A DNA stretch of 64,000 nucleotides from Linnemannia elongata. Taxonomy: Eukaryota; Mortierellomycota; Mortierellomycetes; Mortierellales; Mortierellaceae. Position 1 is the first letter of the stretch. Each line of letters begins with the position of its first letter. The notes under the pieces were generated by a model. The model saw only the letters and a program-made list of their open reading frames with translations, searched no databases and was not told where the DNA came from. The stretch is from NCBI GenBank assembly GCA_036320915.1, contig JAXBDG010000008.1:744001-808000 (forward strand), in the 5' to 3' direction. Positions 34,744 to 47,079 of this stretch are shown piece after piece. Both the position numbers and the translations under genes were made by a program.

Positions 34744-37082
34744 GTTTGTCAGCAGCCTGAGGGATGCCGAGGAGGAGGATAGAGAGTTGAAAGGTATGAT
34801 TAAGGTATGAACAAAAGGAAGAGCGGAGAGGCGAAGGAGTGAAGAAGACAAAGGAAGACTCGTTTGATGGTTTGATGAGGTGTAAAAGGGGTCGCCCACC
34901 GTGTGACTGTTGTGCTGAATTACGAAGGCGAAGCATGCCGGCCACACTTCTAGTTCACTCATTCATTCCTCTTGTTGTGTGGTATGCCTGCTATTCCCGC
35001 AGCTCTTTTAGTGTTTTGTCCCACGTTAAGTAAAGAAGAAAAAAGAAAAAGAGGACAAATGACCTTTGACCTGTCAAAACACAATCTCCCCCCGATGGCT
35101 CAGAGTTTATCGAGGAAGAAGAAGGGGGCCAAGATATCAAGGGGAAAAACAAAGTATACGAATAAACCCACAATGATGTGCTCGCCTCTCTTTTACGTAT
35201 ACAGGCGATGCGCTTCTTAGTGGAGACACAAAATAAAGGGGACCAAAGGGGTCGAAAAAAGGAAGAGAAGGACAAGGGCAATGGGCAAAGGGCTAAGGCC
35301 GTCGTCCATAAGCTACGTATCCCAAAGAGCATATTTTTTTGGTTGCCTTTTGCCAAGAGCGCCTGCGCTTAGTTGTCGTCCACTTCATCGCCACCGGTCT
35401 TTATTCGCCGCAGGGCTGGGTTTTGGACAACAGAGTGCTGCTCGCTCATGGTCGCTGATGTAGGCGTGTATGTACGTTGTTCTTTGACGTGCGATTCATC
35501 GTCGCTTCTCTTTCTGTGTATCGAAGGTGAATGAAGAAAGGGTAGAGAGAATAGTCTAAGAAGGAAGACATCATCCTGTTACTCGCTGTCTGTCCGGCGC
35601 ATTTCTTTGTGGGAAGCGCTTTCCATGGGCGTAAGGTCGCATGTCCACGTGTAGGAAGAGAAGGAAAAAGGGTTTTTTTTATCTTTTTTTTACCTTTTGT
35701 CGAGACCAAGAATTTGCAAAAAGATCGCGTCTTCGAGGTATAGACAGAAGTAGAATCGAGAGTCGAAGGGGTGTGAGTGAGTGAGAGATGGGAAAGTTGA
35801 AGGTGTGGAGTGAAGAAAAAAAAGGGAGGAGCGAGGAAGGAAAGAAAGAAGCAGAGGAAGAGGGCAGGGAGAGATGAAGAGCCAAGAGGAGGACACCCTA
35901 CCCCTGAAGAAGTGAGAGGGAGAGCAGATAGCGAACCCTTTTTAATTGAATAGATAACTCTCTAATTGACTGACGGTGCAGGGAGACCACAAAAATGATC
36001 ATAGAGGGACGTGGTTTCCGACGCGTCGGAAGCCTCAATACAACCCCCCACCAGACTCATGAAAAATAAGTGGATAGAAGGTTACGAAAACACGCAAACA
36101 CACCATGACCTCAATGCTGCGGTATTTCTCTTCACCAACTAAACACATTTGCTAAACACCATGAGAAAGAACGTCTAGGGAGGAAGCAAGGATGGATGGA
36201 GAGCACGTTCAGGTAAGGGTGGTAAGAAGGGAGCACCAGACAGAAAAGGGACAGCTGAAGGCATGAAAAAGGGAACCTTGATCGATCCCCGCCAAGGAAG
36301 GGCGTGCATACTTTGCTACATGCTCTCAAAGAAAGGGGTAGTCAACAGAAGAAGACGAGACCAGAGCAGAGTTGAGAAAGACAAAACGAATTTTTATGCA
36401 AGGAATGGCAAAGACACATCCCTTTGCTACCATTAGTTAATGACAGGGCTTTGCTTTGCTGACCATAATCCTCCCTTCCCTCTTACTCTTTCTCTTGCTC
36501 CAGCTCCTGCTTCAAATGCACCCCGCCCCTCTTCTCGCAAATCAGAAAAAGAAAAGAAAACTAAAAGGGACGCAGTAAAGCAGGACAAAGAGCAAGTCGG
36601 GGCACCACCTTACATATTCATCATATCAGGATGCAATGCATGCCATTCACACCATCCATATCTATCTTGACCAGCCCTGAGACTTTTTACTTTGATCCAA
36701 CAGACCAAAGGACCATTAAAGGCACCCGTTGTGGCTCTACAGGCAACAGCCATTCAATGTATCTGAACCCTCTCCTCCTTTTTTTTTGTCGTCTTTTTCC
36801 CTTTTTTCTTTTTCTGTTACTTTTGTCTACCGCTTTCCTCCTTCCCTCCCTCCTTTCTCCTCTCTTCTTTTTCTTTTTTTTCCCTATCACCCTTATTCTC
36901 GCTTCTCTTTTAAGTTACCCTTGCCCCATTCTCTTTACTCATTTCACGCCTCATTCCTCACACTCCCTCTCATTCCTATTCTTCACCTCCTCACATTCAC
37001 ATTCACCTCAATTTCCTGAACTTTTCTCACCTTCCCTCCCACCTCGCTCAACCCGTTGTCTACATAGAAAGAGGATACAATA
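34744..37082. other. Long spacer between the orphan membrane gene and OPY2
   Basis: No large gene is supported in 2.3 kb. A 26-residue ORF with a strong start context is listed separately (35369-35449). A 16-bp perfect palindrome built on CCGACGCGTCGG lies at 36016-36031. The last 350 bases are C/T-rich, the leader of OPY2. Other ORFs here are leader-type and were not accepted. Confidence 0.45.
35369..35449 (-). CDS. Possible 26-residue micropeptide
   Basis: ATG at 35447-35449 in a near-ideal context (GCGACCATGAGC) opens MSEQHSVVQNPALRRIKTGG and ends DEVDDN-stop. The composition looks protein-like rather than leader-like, which is unusual for this spacer. It could instead be a last exon, as CATCAG precedes it. 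No homolog was recognised. Confidence 0.25.
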   Translation of the reverse strand: MSEQHSVVQNPALRRIKTGGDEVDDN

Positions 37083-39597
37083 ATGATCCAGGAAAACAAC
37101 GACCCCCACTTCCCAGATCCTTCTTCAATTGGTGTAGAAACAACTACCACGACCACAACAACAACCACTACCTCAAGAACAACTACTACAACAACGTCCA
37201 CAGTATCACCAACATCCTCGTCCCTAGTCCCAACAACTCCAACCTCGACAAAATGCCCAACCCCGACTTGCGCTCCCAGCTCTGTGACATGCCCGCCATG
37301 CAAAAACGGCTTTGTGTGTTCCCTGGATGTCATCGTTTCACCCTGTCAATGTCCAATAGCCAGCTGTGTCAAGCCTGGCTTTGATACAGGGACGGGTGAT
37401 GGCTCCTCGGGATCCCAAGATCCCAGCAATTCAAACGCCAAATCGATTGTTGCCCCTGTTGTTGGGGGTGTTGCCGGTTTCATCGCAATGGCTCTGCTTG
37501 TCTTTTTGATCTTTCGACTTCGACGCCAACGGAGGACAGTCAATAATGAACGGTTGTTGGACACAGAGGGACATCTGGAAGAGGCCCCCGATCCGCTCAA
37601 TCCCCAAAACCAAACCAAGCGTATGCAGGCTAGTGGCAGTGGCCGGAGTTGGTGCGAGGTATGTTAAATGTTGTGCCCCGACTCTTTGTTCATTTAAATT
37701 GTGCGATTTGATGGATGATAGCTTGGAAATTTGTCGCCTAGGGTTTTTAGGCTTGCACGAGTCATAAAGAAACCATCTCCATCTCCACCCCATCCTCAAT
37801 CACACCTCATACACACCCGCTCCTAGAACACCTTTTCAGTTGGTTTTTTTTGTGCTCATCCTTCAAATTACTGGTGGCTCTCAACATTCAAACTCCCTCC
37901 GTATTTGAATCATCCAAGGGGTGGTAAAGAATGGGTGCCCTGACCATGCTCCATGATTTTTGGCGGTGTGTGTATGTGCGGTGCATGTACGATGTATGTA
38001 CAGTGATGTGTGTGTTTGCTTGTGTGTTTGTTTGGGAGTGTGTCATTTCTTTGTCTACATTTCATTTTTGTTTTGTAAATGGGCAGTTAAGGATGGAGCC
38101 CCCCACTCTGTTCCTGGCTCAAATCACTCGGGTGACTTTGCACGCCCTCTTTATTTTCTAATTGCCATTAAGCACTCGGCGGTGGTTGGTTGGTCCCTGC
38201 CCCTCTACTCCTCTACTGCATTCACTTTGATGGACTCCTTCCCCTTTGTATGAGGATTTAATTAATAATTTAATCTAATTCGTATGGACAATTGTCTCCC
38301 CCAACCATATTCCATGTCGTTGCACCCCCTCTTGGTTCCTTGGGCAAACCTCATGGCAATTACGCCTTGAGGATTCCCATATATGCAGTCAACCAATCAT
38401 CACATCCCTATCCCTGACCATAATTCACTCAAACGCACATTATCTCGTTTCATATCCTTTTTTTCTTCTGTTAGTCAACGGCCGATGCATCAAACCAGAA
38501 GGACGTAATCCGCATCGCCTACATCCCAAGCATTGCAAGCGAGGACTCCATCCAGCTCCCTGAATTGGCTGCTCTCGGTGGAGGTAAGATCCCTGGCAAA
38601 GGTGTGGTTTTTTTTTGTGTGTAACTGATCAACTGAAATGAAATTGACCGTTGTGTTCTCTTTTATCTAAATGAAATAACCAGGTCCCCAAGCGTCATTT
38701 ATGGCCTCGTTCGATGATGTCCACAACAAACACACATCAATCGCATCAAGTTTGTCAACAGGGATCCTGGACGAGGCTGTCGTCATGGCCATCAGCAACA
38801 AGGCGACCCCGCAACTCTTACGACTTCACACCATCAAGTCTAGTAACAGTGACATGATCCAACGATCCAACTCTCTGCACTCCTCCAACTCGATCAAAAG
38901 GACGAAATCACAACGGAGGGTCGCCGAAGCAAACAAGTCTGCAAGACTTCAGGGACAAGGCAACAACAACAAAAACAACAACAACCCAGATGGAGAGGGA
39001 AGTCAACTTCATGATGCCCTTGAGCAACTCCAAGCACAGCCAGAGCCAGAACAACAGTACACGCCTGCCGTGATGATCACAGGTCCCTCTGCTCGGTCAT
39101 CTGCACAATCCACAGTGTCCAACAAGGGGGCACCCAGTCCACCTAGCATGGTTCTGGAACCCCGACCACTCCACCCAAGCTACAGTACCCACCAGTCCTC
39201 TATACCATCACCTGTCACTCCAGTGACACCCCCTCCTCCCCCTCCAACTTCAGGCACACAGACAGCAACTATCCAGCATTCCGTGTCAGCCCCCACTGCC
39301 CTTGCATCTCTCTTGGCCTCAACTTCAACAACCCCTCCCACAATATCCACATCCATCTCTGCACCACACTCTGCACCGCCCTCAGCGATGCACGCCTACC
39401 CTTCGCTAGTGCAGCCCTCACCGACGTCTCTGCCAAGCGGCGGCCCAAGTAATTTTTCTCAATCCCCTACTGCCCCAACACGGGATTCGACACTCTCTAC
39501 ATTGTCCGATGGTCGGTCGACAACAACACGGGGCGAAGGCGAAGAGATCATGATCTTTTGGGACGGACAACGTGGCTCGAGGACTTCTAACCTATAA
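37083..39597 (+). CDS. OPY2: Opy2-like membrane anchor of the HOG/MAPK pathway
   Basis: Three exons (37083-37658, 38475-38583, 38684-39597) give 532 residues. The extracellular N-terminus is Thr-rich and has no cleavable signal. It is followed by the Opy2 cysteine module with the spacing seen in CPTPTCAPSSVTCPPCKNGF, CSLDVIVSPCQCPIASC. One membrane helix (VVGGVAGFIAMALLVFLIF) and an Arg-rich stop-transfer follow. The cytosolic part carries VIRIAYIPS, a motif I recall as conserved in Opy2 tails, and long Ser/Pro-rich disorder. In yeast Opy2 binds Ste50 and so brings Ste11 to the membrane for osmotic and filamentous signalling. Intron 1 is 816 bases. The gene directly precedes the kelch array on the same strand, 1 kb away. 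Confidence 0.8.
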
Positions 39598-40611
39598 ACC
39601 TACCCATCTTATATCCTCCCCTCTTCTTACTTCTCAGCATCCACTCTCTAGTATTTTTTGCATTTCATTTCAATTATTCTGCATCAACCCTTTGCAATAA
39701 AACCAGAAAGAAGAACAAAGGGATATGGCTCGACTCTCCAACAAAAAATAGCGGTTGATCTGATATTCAATTGGTACCTACTAACCGCGGCAAAAGCACG
39801 ACGGGGAACACGATAAAACGTTGGTATAAACTTTGAGAGAGAACTCAACAGAAGCTTCATGGCAAATTCTATCAAATCATAGCATAAAACCGCCGTCACA
39901 GTATATCACAGTCGACAGGAACACGCTTTGAAAAAGAACGGGAAAACGCGCGCTAGCTGCATATATTGTTGTGCTAGGATGTAACTTGCGACTTGCACTG
40001 CCACAGTTTCGTCGTCTTGAGGGCAACGGCGAGAGAGGGTAAGAAGGAAGGGATCCGTTTGTTCAGATTGGATTCAAAGTCTGAAAAAAAAAATATCGAG
40101 ACAATATCAACAACGAGGAAGAAAAGTGGAGGGAGAATCGTGCCAAATGGCTACCTTGCTTTCCCATCCCATCCTGCGATCCTGTTTCAAAAAGACGACG
40201 TTGTTGGTGAACGACTGATGTATTGTAGTTGTCTTTCAGCGAAGGTCGTCAAGATTGATTGGAACAGAACGGTGAAGAAGCGGACTTGGGGGTTGAAGAA
40301 AAGCGGCCTGCCAAGAGCTGAGTTTGCAAATTTTCATAAGTAAAGAAAAAGAAGCCGACGGTATGCCTACCTCGCTCTTCCAATCCAATTGTGGGCTCAA
40401 AAAAAACAATGTTGATAACCCTCTTTTTCAGGCCAATGGCTTTTTCTCTCTCTTTCTTTATCCCTTCGCACATTCTCCTCTCATGTCCTGTTGCCAACGC
40501 CTCCCCTCCTTACCTCTCACCCCCACCCTTATCTTGCACTCCTCTTTCGTTGTCTTAGACGATATAATCCCTTAACATTCCGAAGTAACAATAATATCCC
40601 ATTCCCTCGCC
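39598..40611. other. Spacer before the kelch array, promoter of K1
   Basis: No gene is seen. The right half resembles, in diverged form, the region before K2: AAGAGCTGAGTT-GCAA and CTCATAAxTAAA blocks occur in both (about 40312-40343 and 43303-43340). TTGCACTGCCAC is at 39993-40004. The last 150 bases are the pyrimidine-rich K1 leader. Confidence 0.5.
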
Positions 40612-42836
40612 ATGCTCTTGCTCCCTTCAATTATCATTGCCGCCGCAGCCTTCTTCTTTGCCCTTACTTCAGCCCAACCTCCCGTACCTGTTTGTTGCAT
40701 GGCCTATGCCCAAGTCGGCGAAACAACACTATACGTCCAAGGAGGACTTGACTCCAAGAGGGTGGCCACCAGCCAGTTTGTCGCATTGAACCTAACCGCC
40801 CCCTTCTGGAATACTTCCTCGCCGCCATGGTTCAACCCCCCAGTCCCTCAACTACCCTTCCCCCCGCCTTCCAGTTACCACTCAATGGCGGTAGCCATGG
40901 ATCGTCGATGCCTGTACGTCTGGACACCATTGCAACCAGATCGGGCCGTATGGTCCTACACCATTGTCGACAAGTACTGGGTCGGTGACTTTGTCCCTCT
41001 CAACGTCACACGACAGCCCGGGATCCGAATTGGGGTCGACTTGACGCTGGGCGACATTTATATACCAGCCGCGATCGACAATGGGACCCAGATGATGAAG
41101 AATACCCCTAATGTCATTGGCGTCATCCTCAAGCCCATGCCGACCAGTCTGATGCCGGTTCCTGTTATTCATGATTCGTTTGTGTGGTCGACCTATCGGA
41201 ACAGTTTTCTGCATTATGGTGGAAGAACGATGGTCGGGAACACTTCCAATCCGTACCTTATTGAACTCCTTCTCACGAGTGAGTGGGTGCCTGTGGTACG
41301 TTTTTATTTTTGTTTGGGTTTCGAACCCTTCGATGTGTTTGATTGTTCGTGGGTGAATGGGAAAGTTAAATTGCAATGAATGATCCAGCCACCTTACCGT
41401 GCCATCTTGTTCATTTTTTTTCTTTGGTAGAAAACTAATGGGACATCCCCTGGAGATGTGAGTGGCCATTGCATGGTGCCTGGTAAGTGCAACGATCCAC
41501 AGCAATTTTTTTTCACAATGTCTTGTTGCATTCAGCTCTTTCCATTGCTGACACGTCTCTACCTATTTTCATGTTACCAGCATACGGCGGCCAGAGTATG
41601 ATTGTGTTTGGCGGCGCAGGACTGGACGGGATCGCAAAGGCTGACATTTACATCCTAGACCTCCCTACCAGCACATGGACAACTGGAAAGCCTGCCGATG
41701 CAAGCCAGGCTCGAACCAACATGGCGTGTGCTGTTGCCGGAGACAGTTTCGTTGCTTGGGGAGGTAACGAACTTTTTCGGACTTTGTGCGACGTACATAA
41801 AAGTGAATAGCTTTAAAGGAACAGTTTTTAAATCCCTTTATACTCCTTTTTCTCATTTGCGACAGGTGAAAGCGGCGAGGTCACCATGGACGCCGTGCCG
41901 ATTGTTTACGACATCAGGAACAATGAATGGACAACGCAGTTCAAATTGAACACAAAGCCAGGAGCTGTAGAGCCTAGCACCCTTCCCATCGCTCCTGCCG
42001 TGTCAAGCATCGCAGTCATTGGAGGCAGAGTCGCAAGAGTAGTGGTAACCATCGCACTCATTGGAAGCGGAATCGCAGCAGTAGTGGTAACCATGGCACT
42101 CACTGGTATATTTTTCTACAGGAGACGTGTTACTGGCAGGAAAAGGATGAGTAACAAAAGCAACAAGGACACTATCGTCAGCCCCAGTGTCCGAGAGCCA
42201 CAAGACCCAGTAGGAGATCCAAAGGCAGAGCTCCTTGGATCACGTCAGCCTTCGTCCCCACCTCCATTGTATTATCGGCCAATGCCTTACGACCAAGATG
42301 AGTTCTTTAGGCTTCTGGCAGCATCGCCTCTCGCCGGACCACATGCCTTCTTGAAGGACCCACAAGGAGAGCAGCATCGACCGACAAGTAGAGACGTAGA
42401 TGAACTGGAGGGGGGAGGACCTAGCAATGGATCCATGGAATTCAGTCGCCAGCAGTCATCATCGTCCACAGCACCCCGCTCTCCCCAGCTGGTGGATCGC
42501 GCTTCTACAGCTCTACAGAATTGGTCAAGTAATGGCGATGGCGACGACAGCGAGGAGACAGCACAATCAAATCCACGGAGCTCACTAACAGCTATAACAG
42601 ATGAACAAGGTGGACCATTAAGAGCTCCTCAATGGCAACCTCTGCTTCCCATTGCATCCACAGATCAGAAACAGAACGTCGATAGGAGCCAAGAACTTGT
42701 ACAGATGATGAACGCTATCAGGGCTGAGCAGATAGAGTTGGAGAAGAGTGTGTTGGTCCAAGATGCATTGGCAGCGCAGGTGCGGGCAGCTTATCCAGAT
42801 GCCCCTCAGTCCATTCTGCTTTCAAATAAAAAGTAG
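40612..42836 (+). CDS. Kelch-array gene K1: secreted-type beta-propeller membrane protein
   Basis: Four exons (40612-41295, 41431-41482, 41581-41763, 41866-42836) give 629 residues. A signal peptide (LPSIIIAAAAFFFALTSAQP) precedes VPVCCMAYAQVGETTLYVQG. Kelch-like blades follow: FVALNLTAPFWNTSSPPW, YHSMAVAMDRRCLYVWTP, SFVWSTYRNSFLHYGG, MIVFGGAGLDGIAKADIYIL and FVAWGG. A membrane helix with Arg stop-transfer comes after TQFKLN. It is enlarged by a 42-base tandem duplication (42018-42101). The cytosolic tail has LAGPHAFLKDPQGEQ, LRAPQWQPLLP and a C-terminal coil (RSQELVQMMNAIRAEQIELE). Galactose-oxidase/kelch-type propellers bind glycans or proteins; the ligand here is unknown. Intron 2 has a GT donor. 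Confidence 0.85.
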
Positions 42837-43734
42837 AAACGAAAAGTGACATAAAGAAAAAAAAAACCCCCCATATGAAAGAAAAGCGGACTCTAATTGC
42901 GCTCTGTGCTGTCGATGCATAATGGTCGCCCCGTTTTGGTTATTTGTGGCTATGTTTTTTATCACGCTTGTTCACCTCTATATTTTTGTTTGTTTGTTTG
43001 TTTGTTGGTGATCAATAGTCATTTTGCACTGCCACCCTACCACATATCAAATTATGTAGATGAGGAAGGAGAGAAACGGTTGTTGGGGAGAAGAGTTCTC
43101 GGTAGGGTGTCAAGGAGGGGACGAGGAGTAGATGAGTAGTCAATTTCTTTGATGTTGGCCAGTACTCTCTTCCTCTCTCTCTCTCTCTCTCTCTGCTAAT
43201 AGCCATCGTCTCCTGTTCAAAAACATCGTTTGGTTCAGAACGAAAATTCTGCTAAGAGAACGATGGGGGGAGAAAAAGTTGGGTTGACGAAGTTGAAGGA
43301 CAGCCAAGAGCTGAGTTCGCAATTTCTCATAAATAAAAAAATGAGAAGAGAAACGAGAAAGGTGAGAATGAAATACACCAATGATGACCCAAACCTTCCA
43401 ATGCGGGCTCACTCACTGCTTGGCATGCAAAAACACGGCGAGACTGAGGAAGAGGATCATTTCCCAGTCAACCATAGCCCATTTTCACCTTCGGGTCTTT
43501 TTTTCTTCTTTTCTGTTTCTTTTTTCTTCTTTCTCCCTTCGTACACATCCTCACCCATCATGTTCCGTCACCACCTTCCTCCCCTTCTCCCTCACTTTTT
43601 ATAGTCTCCCTCCCCTTATCGCAGTTCACACGCCCCAACCTCATTGCACATAACCACTCAAATCCCTTGACACAGCCATATTTCTGTGTTTCCATCATCT
43701 TTTCCCAGGCGTACTCTAATCTCTTTCCTCTCCC
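42837..43734. other. K1-K2 spacer
   Basis: TTGCACTGCCAC recurs at 43024-43035, 188 bases after the K1 stop. A CT dinucleotide run lies near 43171-43195. The stretch 43215-43345 resembles the region before K1. The last 250 bases are the K2 leader. No gene is seen. Confidence 0.5.
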
Positions 43735-46003
43735 ATGCCTTCGGTCCCTGTAATCTTTTTCATCGCCACCACAGCAACCCTCGCCACTTTCGTCTCAGCC
43801 CAACTTGCAGTCCCCGTCTGCTGCATGTCCTATACCCATATCGATGAGACGACACTATACATCCAAGGAGGACTCGACAACAACAGGACGGCTGTCAACC
43901 AGTTTATTGCCTTGGATTTGACCATCCCCTCTTGGGACGCCTCTGCACCACCATGGAAAATACCCCTAAACCTTAATGGAACCAACCCCCCGACTTCCAG
44001 TTGGCATTCGATGGTGGTAGCTAAGGATCGCGGGAAACTATTTATCTGGGATGCATTACAAACGACCGCAGTGTGGTGGACCTACAACATCGCTGAAAAT
44101 TCCTGGCGCAACTATGCTGTTCCCACCGGCACCGCCGAGATGGCGACGACCAATTCGTCAATCCTTGTAAATTTCACACGGCAGGCCGGGATCAGGAACG
44201 GAGTGAACTTAGCGACGGGAGAGGTCTATGTCTCTTCCGGGGCTGGCGATGGAACTCAGATGACCTTACATACCATTGACCCCACTACCGGCTTGCCCGC
44301 CACGTCCCGGCCATCAAACATCAGACAGAATCCTATTGCCCACGAGTCGTTTGTGTGGTCGATCTATCGGAACAGTTTCCTACATTATGGGGGAAGGTCG
44401 ATGAATGGGACGAAAAGTAATCCCCAACTTAACGAGCTCCTTACCATGAATAATTGGGTAACCTTGGTATGTTTTTTTTTGCGTTTGTTTATTTGTTTGT
44501 TTGTTTGTTGTCATACAGTGAACTTTATCAGAAATAGAGGAAGGGAAGCCCAATCAGCAATTGACGATTTTTTTATTTTTAATAGGAAACGAATGGGACA
44601 TCGCCGGGCGATGTGAGCGGTCATTGCATGGTGCCTGGTAAACAGGACATTCCACAGCATTTTTTCTGCAATAGTTAACTGAATCCAAGTATTTCATTTG
44701 CTTACATTGACCTTCCCTTTTTCATGTTGCTAGCATATGGCGGTCGAAATATGATTGTGTTTGGTGGCGCAGGCCTGGACGGAATCGCAAAGGCTGACAT
44801 TTACATCCTAGACCTCCCTACCAGCACATGGACAACTGGAAAGTCTGCCGATGCAAGCCAGGCTCGAACCAACATGGCGTGTGCTGTTGCCGGAGACAAC
44901 TTCATTGCCTGGGGAGGTAAGGAATTCTTTTTCTTTTCTTTGCATAGTTGAGACGCGTATACAAATATTTGAACTGATTTATTAACGCCTCTTTCCCCCT
45001 CCTTTCTATGACAGGTGAAAGAAGTAATGTCAACATGGATGCTGTGCCAATTATTTACGACCTCAAAAACAATGAATGGACAACACAGTTCAAACGGAAC
45101 ACAGTTCTAGGACCTACAAAGCCTAGCACCCATTCCACCGTACAGGACATCGCGGCCATTGGAGGTGGATTGGCAGGAGTAATGGTGGTTGCGATCATAG
45201 TATTTCTCTTCTACAGGAGGCGTATTCCTAGCAGGAATGGAAAGTACAACGACAGCAATGGGAGTGCAAATGGCTTCAGTCTCCGGGACCCACAAAATCC
45301 AGATGGAGACCCCATGGCAGAACTCCTTGGCGTGTTATTAACGTCTTCGTCGGCATCACCATCGAATCCTCTGCGGATGCATTATAACCGCGAGGACTTC
45401 TTTAAACGACTTGCCGCGTCGCCCCTCGCCGGACCTCACACCATATTGAGAGATCCACAAGGAGAGCAGCAACATCGATCGACAAGTGCCGACGAAGACG
45501 AGGCCGTGCGGGTGAACAGTGGATGTCATGACCAGCACCCATCACCCCTCAACCCACCGCGTTCTCCGCACATGGTGCATCACTCCACCGCCGATTTATC
45601 GGACTGGCCAAGTGACGACACTGACAACGACAACAGCGGCGAGCACGAAGGCGCCAAACGCGCACAACAACCACCGTTACCACCACCATCACCATCACCA
45701 TCATCACCATCATCACCATCACCACCACTACCATCAAGTCCACGGAATCCACAAACGGAAACTACAGACGGGCTGAACGGACCACCTCGAGCTCCTCAAT
45801 GGCAAAAGTCTTTACCTCCCGTTGTTTTCCTGGATCACAGTCAATATCTAGAAAGGAGTCAAGAACTGACATGGATGATGGAAGCAATCAAGGCAGAAAA
45901 AGAAGTACTGGACAGGCGGAAATTAGTCCAAGATGTATTGGTTGCGCAAATGCGAGCAAATTATCCAGTTCCCCCTTTACCTTCTTCAAATCCTCAGAAG
46001 TAA
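43735..46003 (+). CDS. Kelch-array gene K2
   Basis: Four exons (43735-44466, 44586-44637, 44734-44916, 45015-46003) give 651 residues. The layout is that of K1: signal peptide ending in SAQL, then VPVCCMSYTHIDETTLYIQG; blades with WHSMVVAKDRGKLFIWDA, FVWSIYRNSFLHYGG and MIVFGGAGLDGIAKADIYIL; a helix with GGGLAGVMVVAIIVFLFY; then the tail. The tail carries LAGPHTILRDPQGEQQ, a Pro/Ser run of about 35 residues (PLPPPSPSPSSPSSP) that could bind SH3 domains, GPPRAPQWQKSLPP and a coil RSQELTWMMEAIKAEKEVLD. Exon 3 is almost identical to that of K1 over 113 bases although the rest has diverged. Intron 2 uses GTAAAC. Confidence 0.85.
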
Positions 46004-46269
46004 AGAAGAAAAAAAATGATAAATCATAATTAACTCATTTTTAAAGAACTTTCGTTGACATGGCCCGTATTCTTACATTATTCCTCAAGTGGCGTTTGAT
46101 ATTTTTATACTGGACGTTTATAACTATGTCTTTTCTACATCTGTCTTCAAGTGATATATATTATGGTGGCAACTAGTTAGGGCGAGTGTATGTAGGAATG
46201 CGCCCCTAAAACACGAAACGTGTCTGAAACACAACATATTTATCAGTTCGTCGCGTCACCTGCGCGGAG

Positions 46270-47079
46270 GAGATGATCAACTACTAATCAGTCGTCTCCA
46301 CAACCATGGCAGGAGTGGTTGTCGTTAGTGGATTCGTTTTCTACAGACGACGACGTGAGCACACGAGGTCGACAGGTAACAGAAAGGATGACGGCTCCGT
46401 TGGTTTACGTCCGCGCGAACCAAGGGAACCTGAGGGCCATTGTCCTCAGACAGAACCAATTCCAGCAAAGTTTCCGCCGTCATTGACGCCTTGACCAAAG
46501 TTTAACAACTACGACTTTTTGGAGCTCATACAGCAGCGGGAGCACCCTCTTCTCCTTCTCTCACCTCGCCATCAATATCCATCCGACCCTATGCTGCGAT
46601 GAGAAGCCCAGAAATTGGAAATGCATCGTTCTATAGGCCCATACAAGGCAGCATGGGCCGGTGACAACAGTCTTCGTTCACCACATGAAGTAAGCACTAA
46701 CAGCAGCAACGATGACGTTTATGGCAGCGGGAACAGAGGTCCACGGAACCCACAGATGCCATCTGACGAAGGAGAGTTTGGGTGGGCATTGCGAACAGGA
46801 GAGCCCAGACCTCGAGCTCCTCAAGGACAACAACAACAGCCTTCAGCTCCTAGTCACCAAGATCATAGTCAGAGCAACAGCAGCAGCAGCCACTATGTAG
46901 GAGACCAGGGCTAGTACCAGGACCGAAGCAGGGAGTTCGTGAGAATGACGGACAGCATCCGAGCAGTAAAGGAGGAATTGGGGAGAGCTCGGTTAGAACA
47001 CGAGGCCTTGATGAAGAACTACCGTGGCGGCGTTCCTCCTTTTCAGTCGTATTACCAGCCTCCTCCTCCGCCTAAATAA
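46270..47079 (+). pseudogene. Kelch-array fragment K3: membrane helix and tail only
   Basis: Only the 3' part of a kelch gene remains. A readable piece MAGVVVVSGFVFYRRRREHTR (from 46306) matches the end of the helix and the stop-transfer of K4/K5. A second piece (46615-46911) has GPRNPQMPSDEGEF and RPRAPQGQQQQP. After an in-frame TAG (46912-46914) the coil is still legible: YQDRSREFVRMTDSIRAVKE, RLEHEALMKNY and a PPPPPK end with TAA at 47077-47079. The propeller exons are absent. Frames are broken between about 46490 and 46615. Confidence 0.75.

Noticed and set aside
36016..36031. 16-bp perfect palindrome TTCCGACGCGTCGGAA
   Set aside because: About one such palindrome is expected by chance in 64 kb. 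It might be a CCG-N6-CGG zinc-cluster site, but nothing else supports it.
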